Assembly: GCA_944387625.1 (NCBI GenBank)
Contig: CALXFQ010000003.1
Location: forward strand, 1-53,403
Direction of reading: 5' to 3'
DNA from: an uncultured Oscillospiraceae bacterium
GTDB lineage: Bacteria; Bacillota; Clostridia; Oscillospirales; Oscillospiraceae
DNA: 53,403 nt
The notes beneath the pieces are model-generated. The model did not search any database and was not told the DNA's origin. It saw nothing but the letters and a program-made list of their open reading frames with translations. Of the stretch, positions 24,295-32,400 are shown piece by piece; position 1 is the stretch's first letter; each line of letters begins with the position of its first letter. The position numbers and the translations under genes were made by a program.

Positions 24295-24969
24295 TTATTG
24301 CTCATATAGGGGCGTCCCGGGCTGGTAGCCCTGGGGCTTGTAGGTCACCGAGCCGATGGCCTTCCCCTCCACACCGTATTTGGGGTTGAAGCCAAATAGG
24401 TTTACATAACGTATCAGATCTTCCCGCTCCGCTTCCATGCGCTCCATCACCGCCAGGGTGGCCAGCACATCGTCGATGGCCCGGTGGGAGTTGACCACCT
24501 GGCCGGACAGGCCGTAGGCTTCGATGGCGGCGCTGAGGCGATGGGGGTAGGGGCGGCGGTCTTTATACACCGTGAGCAGGTCCAGCTTGTCCTTCCCTTT
24601 CAAAATGGCAGGGTCCCCATGGCGAAGCAGTAAGTAATACAAAAAGCTCAGGTCGAAGTGAGCGTTGTAGGCCCCGATCAGCACGTTCCCCTGGAGCATC
24701 CCGGCGATGTCCCGGCACGCCTGCTCCTTGGAGATCCCCCGCTCCCGCAGGTCCCGGTCGGTGATGCCGGTGAGCTGGCGGATCTTCTCCGGCACGAAAT
24801 TCCCAGGGCTGAGGGCTACCAGCTCATCGTACTGCCGGAGCACCCCCTGCCGCCCCACCACCGCGGCGGAGAACTCGATGATCTCGTCCCGCCCGCAGGC
24901 CAGCCCGGTGGTCTCCGTGTCCAGGATCACCAAATGGTCATATTTTTCAAACAGCGTTTCAAATGCCAT
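24295..24969 (-). CDS. DnaQ-like 3'-5' exonuclease
   Basis: The 224-residue protein has the DEDDh motifs: VILDTETTG (Exo I), YNAHFDLSFL (Exo II) and HRAIDD (Exo III). Size and lack of a polymerase domain fit a stand-alone proofreading or repair exonuclease rather than a PolC part. The start at 24969 has GGAGG with five bases of spacing; a neighbouring ATG at 24972 is too close. It overlaps the end of the CYTH gene by 11 bases, indicating coupling. Confidence 0.9.
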   Translation of the reverse strand: MAFETLFEKYDHLVILDTETTGLACGRDEIIEFSAAVVGRQGVLRQYDELVALSPGNFVPEKIRQLTGITDRDLRERGISKEQACRDIAGMLQGNVLIGAYNAHFDLSFLYYLLLRHGDPAILKGKDKLDLLTVYKDRRPYPHRLSAAIEAYGLSGQVVNSHRAIDDVLATLAVMERMEAEREDLIRYVNLFGFNPKYGVEGKAIGSVTYKPQGYQPGTPLYEQ

Positions 24970-25552
24970 CATTTCCTCCATCAGCCAGGTCCAATGCCCG
25001 GCGGAACTTGCTTTTAGTCTGCGGCACCAGCCGGAACCGCCAGGCCAGGGCCTGGGCAAAGCTCGTCGCCTGGATGGGATCTCCGGCCTTCAGCTCCACC
25101 TCCACCTCGCACAAAGGCTCCTCCCGGCCGCCGCCGGTGAGCACCCCCTGGTCCAGGGCGATCTCCACCGCCCCATCCTCCAGCGCCACGGATCCCGCCA
25201 GCCGGCGGAATCGGGCGCCGCAGATCGGCTCCACCCCGGATCGGGTCAGGTCCATCAGCTCCTGAGGCGCTCCAAGTTTACATAATTCTACGATCGCCGT
25301 ACCGATGTCGCCGCACAGACATTCCCACTCGCCCCGGCCGTAGTCGGATATGGGGGTCTTGACGGTGCACATCGCCTGGCCGTTCTCCATCCGCCGCCGA
25401 AGGGTGATCCGCCGCCGGGCCAGCGCCCGGTCCCAGGTGTCGTAGTAGGTGGTCTGCATATCATAGACCTGATAGTCCACCGGGAACGCCTCCCGGATGG
25501 CCTGATGCACCGCCGGTGTGGCAAAGTATTTCAGCTCAAACTCCATCCCCAT
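24959..25552 (-). CDS. CYTH-domain protein
   Basis: The 197-residue protein begins with the CYTH signature ExExK (MEFELKYFA), followed by charged strands such as RITLRRRMENG and CEVEVELKAG that line the triphosphate tunnel. CYTH proteins act on inorganic triphosphate, thiamine triphosphate or as adenylate cyclase; the bacterial single-domain form is most often a triphosphatase. AAGGAGGTACTCGC sets the start at 25552. First gene of the operon with the exonuclease, divergent from spoIIE. Confidence 0.85.
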   Translation of the reverse strand: MGMEFELKYFATPAVHQAIREAFPVDYQVYDMQTTYYDTWDRALARRRITLRRRMENGQAMCTVKTPISDYGRGEWECLCGDIGTAIVELCKLGAPQELMDLTRSGVEPICGARFRRLAGSVALEDGAVEIALDQGVLTGGGREEPLCEVEVELKAGDPIQATSFAQALAWRFRLVPQTKSKFRRALDLADGGNDGI

Positions 25553-25630
25553 GCGAGTACCTCCTTGGTGATATGCTCCATTATACACCCGGAAGGCCGA
25601 TCATGCAAGAAACTTTCCCATCCCTCGGAT

Positions 25631-25639
25631 CCCGACAAA
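25631..25639 (-). promoter_or_regulatory. Possible Spo0A-box-like site before the SpoIIE-type gene
   Basis: On the minus strand TTTGTCGGG matches seven of nine bases of the Spo0A box (TTTGTCGAA). Its position 60 bases before the gene is suitable, but such short matches occur by chance. Confidence 0.3.
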
Positions 25640-25696
25640 ATATTTCTTCCGCCCATGATACCATGGCACTATGAACGGAAGAAAGGCGTGGTACAT

Positions 25697-27619
25697 ATGG
25701 ACTTGTCGATCGGAAGCTATGTACGGCGGGGAAAGCGGTTGGTCCGCCGCTGGACCGCCTCCCCTCGTCTGCGGATGGCCCTGCGGGCCACCGGCGGCGT
25801 GCTGGGGGGACTGGTGCTCAGCGCCGCCAGTCTGGGCCACCGGCCGGTGCCGCTGCTGCTGGGGGCGCTCAGCGCCGGTCTGGGACCCATGCCCTCGATG
25901 ATGATGGCCCTGGGCGGCGGCCTGGGCTACCGGCTGTTCTGGGGTGCCAGAGGGACCATCGGGCTGGTGTGGATCCTGGGCGGTTTGGTGATCGGCCTGA
26001 GTTTGGGGCGACGGCGGCTGACCAGGACCACCCCCTACCTGGCGCCCAGCTTGGCGGCGCTGGCAGCGGCGGCGTCCGGCCTGCTGTTCCGGGCCTGGGG
26101 GCTGGACGAACCGGCCCTGGGCATCTATCTTCTCCAGATCTTCCTGGCCCTCCTTTCCAGCCGGGTGACGGCGCTGGTGCTGGAGCGCCGGGACCCGGTG
26201 GCGGACTGGCTGGCGGCGGCATTGGTGGTGCTGGCCCTGGCCCAGATCGGCCCGACCGCCGCCCTGGACCTGGGTCTGATCGCCGCCGGGGCGCTGGGGG
26301 CGGCGGCGCCCTTCCCGGCCGCGGCCCTGGCAGGCGCGGCCCTGGATCTTGCCCAGATCGTTTCAGTTCCCATGACCGGGGTCATGGCCCTGGCGTTTCT
26401 GGTGCGGCTGTGGCCCCGGCTGCCCCGATGGACCGCCCGACTGGCCCCGGCAGCCATGTACCTGGTGGTAGCCCCCCTTTGTGGGACCTGGGACCTGGGT
26501 CCGGCGGTGGCCCTGGGGATCGGCGGCGGCCTGAGCCTGCTGCTGCCGCCTCAAAGCCCCATGGCCCACCGCCGGGGGGAAACAGGGCTGGCCCAGGTCC
26601 GGCTGGAGCTGTCGGCCCAGGTGATGATGCAGACCGAGGAGCTGCTCCTGGAGGTAACGGACCATCCGATCGATGAAGGCGCCCTGATCGCCAAAGCCGC
26701 CGGAAGAGCCTGCACCGCCTGTCCCTGCCGGAAGGGCTGCCGGGACGCGGAGGCCGCCCGGACCATGCCCCCGGTGGTGTTGCACCGGCCCCTGATCGAC
26801 ACCCAGGACCTGCCCATACGGTGTCGCAAGCCTGGGCGGCTGCTGTTGGAGGTCCGCCGGAGCCAGGACCAGTATCGGTCCATCCGGGCGGACCGGGACC
26901 GACAGCGGGAGTATCGTCAGGCCCTGATCCAGCAGTACCGCTTCCTGGCGGAATACCTTCAGGACCTGGCGGACAGCCTGCCCCGGCGGGGGGAGACCCT
27001 CCAGCCCCGGTTCGATGTGGAGGTGGCCCTGCGGTGCAGCGCCCTGGACACCAGCAGCGGCGACCGGTGCGCCTGGTTCGCCGGGACCCTGTGCCGGTAC
27101 TATGTGCTCCTGTGCGACGGCATGGGCACCGGCGAGGGCGCTGCCCGGGAGGGCCGGACGGCGATCGCCATGCTTCGGCGGCTGCTGTCCGCCGGATACC
27201 CGGCGGAGCACGCTTTGGAGAGCCTGAACAGCCTGTGCGCCCTTCGGGAGCGGGCCGGGGCCGTCACCGTGGACCTGGCCCAGATCGATCTGCAAAGCGG
27301 CCGGACCGCCCTGTACAAATGGGGAGCCGCCCCCTCCCTGCTGCTGACCAAGGGCGGGCCGGAAACGATCGGCACCCCGGTGCCGCCTCCCGGGGTGTCC
27401 CTGGCAGACCGGGAAACGGTAGACCGGCTGTCCCTGCGCCGGGGGGAGGTACTGCTCCTGCTCAGCGACGGGGTGGATACGGAAGCCGCCCTCAGCCGGG
27501 GCTGGGAGCTGGGCGACCAGGACCTGGAAGACCTTACCGCCAAGGTCCTGCGCTTCGGCCGGGGCGCCGCCACCGACGACGCCACCGCCCTGGCCGTCCG
27601 CCTGAAGGCCCTGGCATGA
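25697..27619 (+). CDS. spoIIE: Stage II sporulation protein E-like PP2C phosphatase
   Basis: The 640-residue protein has a long N-terminal membrane region (about residues 28-290, eight to ten helices), a middle part with CTACPCRKGC near 335, and a C-terminal PP2C domain with YVLLCDGMGTGEGA, LLLLSDGVD and DDATALAV metal-binding motifs. SpoIIE dephosphorylates SpoIIAA to activate SigF in the forespore. It is shorter than the roughly 820-residue Bacillus protein, mainly in the linker. The start is ATG 25697 after GAAAGGCG; upstream ATGs lack sites. It points to a spore-forming host or ancestor. Confidence 0.9.
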   Translation: MDLSIGSYVRRGKRLVRRWTASPRLRMALRATGGVLGGLVLSAASLGHRPVPLLLGALSAGLGPMPSMMMALGGGLGYRLFWGARGTIGLVWILGGLVIGLSLGRRRLTRTTPYLAPSLAALAAAASGLLFRAWGLDEPALGIYLLQIFLALLSSRVTALVLERRDPVADWLAAALVVLALAQIGPTAALDLGLIAAGALGAAAPFPAAALAGAALDLAQIVSVPMTGVMALAFLVRLWPRLPRWTARLAPAAMYLVVAPLCGTWDLGPAVALGIGGGLSLLLPPQSPMAHRRGETGLAQVRLELSAQVMMQTEELLLEVTDHPIDEGALIAKAAGRACTACPCRKGCRDAEAARTMPPVVLHRPLIDTQDLPIRCRKPGRLLLEVRRSQDQYRSIRADRDRQREYRQALIQQYRFLAEYLQDLADSLPRRGETLQPRFDVEVALRCSALDTSSGDRCAWFAGTLCRYYVLLCDGMGTGEGAAREGRTAIAMLRRLLSAGYPAEHALESLNSLCALRERAGAVTVDLAQIDLQSGRTALYKWGAAPSLLLTKGGPETIGTPVPPPGVSLADRETVDRLSLRRGEVLLLLSDGVDTEAALSRGWELGDQDLEDLTAKVLRFGRGAATDDATALAVRLKALA

Positions 27620-27623
27620 TCCG

Positions 27624-27651
27624 CCGCCTGTGCCGCCACCGGCACAGGCGG
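27624..27651 (+). terminator. Hairpin after spoIIE
   Basis: CCGCCTGTGCCG, CCAC loop, CGGCACAGGCGG: twelve perfect pairs beginning just past the stop codon; no T-run follows. Confidence 0.6.
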
Positions 27652-27725
27652 TGGTGGGGCAGAAGCGAAAACCAGATCCCCCAGCGAAAATATTTTCACT
27701 TTTCTCCGTTTTTTGCCTTGAAAGG

Positions 27726-27759
27726 ACCCCCCGGGGGGCTTGTACCGGGGGGTGTTTTC
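27726..27759 (+). terminator. Second hairpin after spoIIE with T-tail
   Basis: ACCCCCCG (27726-27733) pairs with CGGGGGGT (27746-27753), followed by GTTTTCC. It overlaps the promoter of the next gene. Confidence 0.55.
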
Positions 27760-27768
27760 CTATAGAAT
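27740..27768 (+). promoter_or_regulatory. Promoter of the ECF S component gene
   Basis: TTGTAC (27740-27745), a 17-base spacer and TAGAAT (27763-27768), 22 bases before the start codon. Confidence 0.55.
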
Positions 27769-27789
27769 AGGGCGGTGAGGTGAATACAT

Positions 27790-28338
27790 ATGAAAGAATT
27801 ATCCACTGTCAAGCGGCTCTGCCTGTGCGCCATGTGCATCGCGTTGTGCTGTGTACTGCCTACGGCGTTCCATGCCCTGTCTTTGGGCCGGCTTTTGTCC
27901 CCCATGCACATCCCGGTACTGCTGTGCGGCCTCCTTTGCGGCCCATGGTGCGGAGCCTTCTGCGGCGTGGCCGGGCCGGTGCTGTCCAGCCTGCTGACCG
28001 GTATGCCCAGCGCCACCGCCCTGATCTCCATGGTGCCGGAACTTTTGACCTACGGTCTGGTCTGCGGTCTGCTCATGAAGCTGGTCCGCACCCGGCACAC
28101 GGCGCTGGACCTCTACCTGTCCATGGTCCCGGCCATGCTCCTGGGCCGGGTGGTGGGAGGCGTGGCCGACGCCCTGTTCTATCTGGGCAGCGGCGAAAGC
28201 TATACCCTGGCCATGTTCGCCGGCAGCTATTTCATCGGCGCTCTGCCTGGGATCGGGATCCAGCTGATCTTGATCCCCCTGCTGGTGCTCGCCCTGGAGA
28301 AGACCCACGCGATCCCCGCCCGCTACCCCCAGGCATGA
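27790..28338 (+). CDS. ECF transporter S component, substrate unknown
   Basis: The 182-residue protein has five to six membrane helices with the small-residue-rich pattern of ECF substrate-binding subunits (SPMHIPVLLCGLLCGPWCGA, then GRVVGGVADALF). It would capture a vitamin and dock onto the shared Ecf ATPase/T module. No riboswitch is seen upstream, so the substrate cannot be inferred as it can for thiT. GGTGAGGTGAATACAT precedes the start. A methyltransferase gene follows by 12 bases, probably in the same transcript. Confidence 0.85.
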   Translation: MKELSTVKRLCLCAMCIALCCVLPTAFHALSLGRLLSPMHIPVLLCGLLCGPWCGAFCGVAGPVLSSLLTGMPSATALISMVPELLTYGLVCGLLMKLVRTRHTALDLYLSMVPAMLLGRVVGGVADALFYLGSGESYTLAMFAGSYFIGALPGIGIQLILIPLLVLALEKTHAIPARYPQA

Positions 28339-28350
28339 TCGGAGCGTGCC

Positions 28351-28953
28351 ATGGATAAACGGACCGTTAAAGAATTTTTCGACCGCTGCGCCCAATGGTG
28401 GGACGAAGACATGGTCCGCAACGAGCCGGTGATCCAACAGATCCTGGACAACGCCGGGATCGGCCCGGGCATGGACGTTTTGGACGTGGCCTGCGGCACC
28501 GGGGTGCTGTTCCCCGACTATCTGGCCCGGGGGGTGGCCTCGGTCACCGGCATCGACATCTCCCCGGAGATGGTGAAGGTCGCCGCCGCCAAGTTCCCCC
28601 AGGTCCGCCTGATCTGCGGAGATGTAGAGCAGACCCCCTTCCACCGTCGATTCGACCGGGTGATGGTCTACAACGCCTTCCCCCACTTCCCGGACCCGGC
28701 GGGCCTGATCCGGGTGCTGGCAGGGCTGGTCAAGCCCGGCGGCAGGCTCTCCGTGGCCCACGGCATGAGCCGCGCCGCCCTGTCTAAGCACCACGCCGGA
28801 CGGGCCGAGGCCGTGTCCATCGACCTGCTGGACGAACAGACCCTGGCACAGCTCTTTTCCCGGTGGTTCGACGTGGATGTGATCGTATCCACGGACCAAA
28901 TGTACCAGGTAGCCGGCACCCGCCGGCAAGACCCGCCCTCCGATCGGGCATAA
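28351..28953 (+). CDS. Class I SAM-dependent methyltransferase
   Basis: The 200-residue protein has motif I VLDVACGTGVLFPDY, an acidic residue at the end of strand two (TGIDISPEMV), and motif II/III blocks (CGDVEQTPF, LVKPGGRLSVAHG). It belongs to the UbiE/Methyltransf_11-like group; the substrate is unknown. GGAGCGTGCC precedes the start. Its place directly after an ECF S component suggests a common small-molecule pathway, but this is only context. Confidence 0.88.
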   Translation: MDKRTVKEFFDRCAQWWDEDMVRNEPVIQQILDNAGIGPGMDVLDVACGTGVLFPDYLARGVASVTGIDISPEMVKVAAAKFPQVRLICGDVEQTPFHRRFDRVMVYNAFPHFPDPAGLIRVLAGLVKPGGRLSVAHGMSRAALSKHHAGRAEAVSIDLLDEQTLAQLFSRWFDVDVIVSTDQMYQVAGTRRQDPPSDRA

Positions 28954-28976
28954 AGAAGTTGATCCTACGACAAACG

Positions 28977-29014
28977 CAGGGGTCAGGCGCATCGCCTGAC
29001 CCCTGTATTTTTTT
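28977..29014 (+). terminator. Terminator of the ECF/methyltransferase unit
   Basis: CAGGGGTCAGGCG, CAT, CGCCTGACCCCTG, then TATTTTTTT. It lies between convergent genes and may also stop the PqqD-like transcript. Confidence 0.95.
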
Positions 29015-29053
29015 AGATCCGATATGGAAGCGAGCCGGACTGATGGCCGCGCT

Positions 29054-29326
29054 TCAAGCCTCCTCCACCAGAAGCTGGTGCTGCCGAAGCTGGTCCAGGA
29101 AGCTCTCCACATCCTGTTGGGCGGTCTGGGGATCGACTTCATACTCCTCCAGCACCGCGTCCACCAAGGACTGGACGGTCTGCTCCTGCTGGAGCTTCTC
29201 GAACAGGAACCGGCTCACCGGGTCCAGGCTGATGATGCCATAAAACTTCTTGGCCGCCTCCCCGGTGGGGATGGCCACCACTTCGTCCATCACTTCCCGG
29301 ACGCAAAATTCATTCAAGATCCGCAT
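29054..29326 (-). CDS. PqqD-like RiPP recognition protein
   Basis: The 90-residue protein matches the PqqD fold: an N-terminal strand-rich part (MRILNEFCVREVMDEVVAIP) followed by helices with FLFEKLQQEQTVQSLVDAVL and EVDPQTAQQDVESFLDQL. Such stand-alone RREs bind the leader of a precursor peptide and present it to a radical SAM enzyme. Such an enzyme lies 5 kb away, beyond a large glycosidase gene. GAGGG precedes the start at 29326. It has its own promoter and is cut off from the upstream operon by a terminator, so its link to the cassette is inferred. Confidence 0.88.
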   Translation of the reverse strand: MRILNEFCVREVMDEVVAIPTGEAAKKFYGIISLDPVSRFLFEKLQQEQTVQSLVDAVLEEYEVDPQTAQQDVESFLDQLRQHQLLVEEA

Positions 29327-29356
29327 GGGTATTCCCTCCCTCATTTCTATGGGTCG

Positions 29357-29385
29357 ATCATACCATATATTTGGAGGAAAATCAA
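29357..29385 (-). promoter_or_regulatory. Promoter of the PqqD-like gene
   Basis: TTGATT (29385-29380), a 17-base spacer and TATGAT (29362-29357) with TGG before it. Confidence 0.75.
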
Positions 29386-29389
29386 CCGC

Positions 29390-29428
29390 AAAAAAGGTCC
29401 CCGGCCAGGACAGCTCCAGGCCGGGGAC
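29390..29428 (-). terminator. Terminator of the surface-protein/RiPP operon
   Basis: GTCCCCGGCC (29428-29419) pairs with GGCCGGGGAC (29406-29397) and is followed by CTTTTTT. It closes the long minus-strand transcript that starts near 40440. Confidence 0.93.
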
Positions 29429-29433
29429 GCAGA

Positions 29434-32400
29434 TCAGTTCAGCAGGTCGTTGTAGCGGACATACTGTACATCGGAGTAGACATACACCGTCTTGCCGGTG
29501 TCGGGATCCACATAGCTCAGGAAGGCCCGCACAGCATAGAGGGTAGTGCCGTAGGTCGGGGACATCTGATAGGTGAAGGAACCGTCCTCCTGGATGCTCC
29601 TGAAGCTCACACGGGTACGGCCCGGCGTCTTGACGTGGAGCACCCGATTGCCCAGCTGGAACTTATACATATACAGCAAGCCGCGGGAAGTGACCTCGTA
29701 GTAGTCATCCTTGTTTTCGTGATCCTCGAACACGCCGGTGAGGACCAGCTTGCCGGTGTCGGGATCGGCCGTCACCTTCAGGGACACGGTGGGGGCCTTC
29801 AGCTCCTTCACAAAGGGGATGCTCTCGGTCTTGGTGCCGCCGCAGACGGTACAGGTGTAGGTCCTGATGCCACCTTCGCTTTCGGTAGGCTCCTTGGTGA
29901 CCACGCCCTCGTCCCAGCTGTGGCCCTTGGCGGCGACCACGGAGCCGGTGGCGATCTTGGCGCCGCAGTCGGTGCAGTAGGTGTCGCCGGTGTAGCCCGT
30001 GGTCTCACAGCCAGCCTCCACCTTATCCCGGACCTGGGTATGCTGGTGGCCGGTGGCGGTGATCACGGTGCCCAGCTCGATCACCTTCTGGCAATCGATG
30101 CAATAGATGTCGCCGGTGTAGCCGTTCTCGGTGCAGGTGGCTGCCTTTAGGTTGCGGATCTCGGTGTTTGCATGGGCGCAGCCGTCCAGGGTCACCTGAT
30201 AGGTCTTGGAAGCGGTGCCGTCCTCGGAGAGGGTGATGATCTTCACCACATCATCCTGGGCAGGCAGCACGGTGATGCCGGCGTTGACATCGGAGGTGGC
30301 GGTGACGGTGGAACCGGCGGCGGTGTAGGCCAGGGTATCGGCAGAGAAGTCCGCCAGGGCGGTGCCGTCCACGGCGATGCCGGACAGGTCGGCGGAGGAA
30401 TTATACTCCAAAGTGGTGGCGGCGGTGTAGAGCTCCAGCTCGGTGACGCCTACACAGTTTAAGCCGCTGGTGCCGTTTTGCTGCTGGAAGGTCACCTTCA
30501 GGTACACCGGGTTGATGGTCTGATCGAAGGTGTAGCTGTAGCAGGCACCCAGGGAGTAGCTCTCCTCCAGGGTCTCGGCGGAACCCACAGTCTGGTAAAT
30601 GGTACCGTCCAGAGAGTACTGGAAGGTGACGGACTGGGGCTTGGCACAGCAGTTGTCGTAGTAGTAGTAGATCGTGGCGCTGCTCAAACTCTGAGCGGTA
30701 TCCCAGCGGAAGGTCAACGTGGCCGTATCGGAAGTGTACCGATTGTTCCAGTTGGTCCAGCGCTCGGAGGTGTTGTCCCCGGGCTTCTGGGTGCCGTTGA
30801 TCACAGAGCGCAGCACATCGGTGGTGTGGGTCACATCCTCGGTCAGATCGGCGGCCATGGGGGCCACGTTGGTGCTGCCCACCACCACCGGCTCCGCCAC
30901 GCGGACGGTGCAGGTCACCGGCAGGGTCTCCTCCCCGAAGATCACCGCGGTGCCGCTGACGGTAACGATGTTGCCTGCGGTGGCGAATCGGCTGGCGTTC
31001 ACATCCTCCCAGGTCACGGTGAACTCCCCGGAGGTCGTACCATCCGCCAGGAGGCCGGTAGCGGTACTGGGCAGGGTGGGCACGGTGCCTTCAGCGGTGA
31101 CGGTGGAAATGTTCCGCAGGGCGATCACATTGTCGATCACATGGAGCCGGGCGGTTACCGGGATCGGATCATAGCCCTCAAAGGTCAATGTACCGGTGAT
31201 GGTGTAGTCCCCGGCCACGTTGTACAGCTCATCGGAGATCGGCTCCCAGGCGATGGTGCCGGTGATGGTCTTGCCGTTGCCCAGGGTGCCGGTGGCGGCG
31301 GTGTCCAGCGTGGGAGCGGTCCCCACCTTCACGGTGTAGTCCCGGATCATGGCGTAGCTGACCAGGTCCGTATCCGCCGCTTCCTCGCCGGTGGGGGTGG
31401 TGGTGACGGTGACGGCGTCCTGAACAAGGCCATTGGAGGACACGGTCACGGTGAAGGACCCGGCCTCCTCAGTGGACTGGACGATCACCAGCGCCTTGCC
31501 GGCGTAAGCGGCGATCTGGGCGGAGGTATCGGAGAAGAGGACGGAAGCCTGCTGATACTTGGCGGTGGTGGCCTGGTCACCGTTGTCCACAGCCAGGATC
31601 TTCCCGTTGCCGGTAAGGCTGATGTTGATGGTGTTGGTGGCGGTGGTGTCCAGGTTGCCGCTGTTGTCGGTCACGTCCACCCAGATGTAGGCCAGGCTGG
31701 AACCGTCGGCCGGGATCTGGGTCTTATTCTGGTAGGCCAGGAGCTGATAAGCGGCATCGGGGGTGGACACGGCATTGCGGCCGCTGTTGCCGGAGAGGGC
31801 GATCTCGTTGCCGCTTTCGTCGAAGGCTTTGGCGTAGATGGTGCCGGATTCATAGGTCACGTTGAACACGGCGTACAGCCCATCCGCGCCGGTGCCGGAG
31901 GAGGTGGTGCAGATGGAAGAGTCATTGCTCTGGGTGGTGTAGGTGTAGTAGGTGTGACCGGCATGGGAAGTGACCTCGTTCCGGGTGGCGGTGCCGATCA
32001 ATTCGCCGTTGCGGTACAGCTTGACCTTCGGGGCGTTGGAGTACACCCACACCGGGGTCTTGCCGTTGGTGGTCATCATGTTGTCGGCGTCCCAGGCGGT
32101 GACCAGGTGGAGGGTGGTCTGGGACTTGTTCCACTGGCTCCGATAGAGGTAGTAGGTGTCCTTCTCAAAGCCGGTGGTCTCTACGATGCCGAAATAGGAG
32201 CTGTTGGGGTAAGCGCCTGCGCCGGAAACGGAGCCGGTGACGGTGCCGTTCCAGGGGGTGGGCTCGCCCAGGTAGTCGAAGCCCGTCCAGACGAACTCAC
32301 CGGCCACGCAGTCGTACTGATAGGTGTTGTAGATGGAGTCGTGGGCGGTGATGCCCCAGCCCACGGCGGAGGTATCGTAGGAGGTCAGGTGATACTTGCC

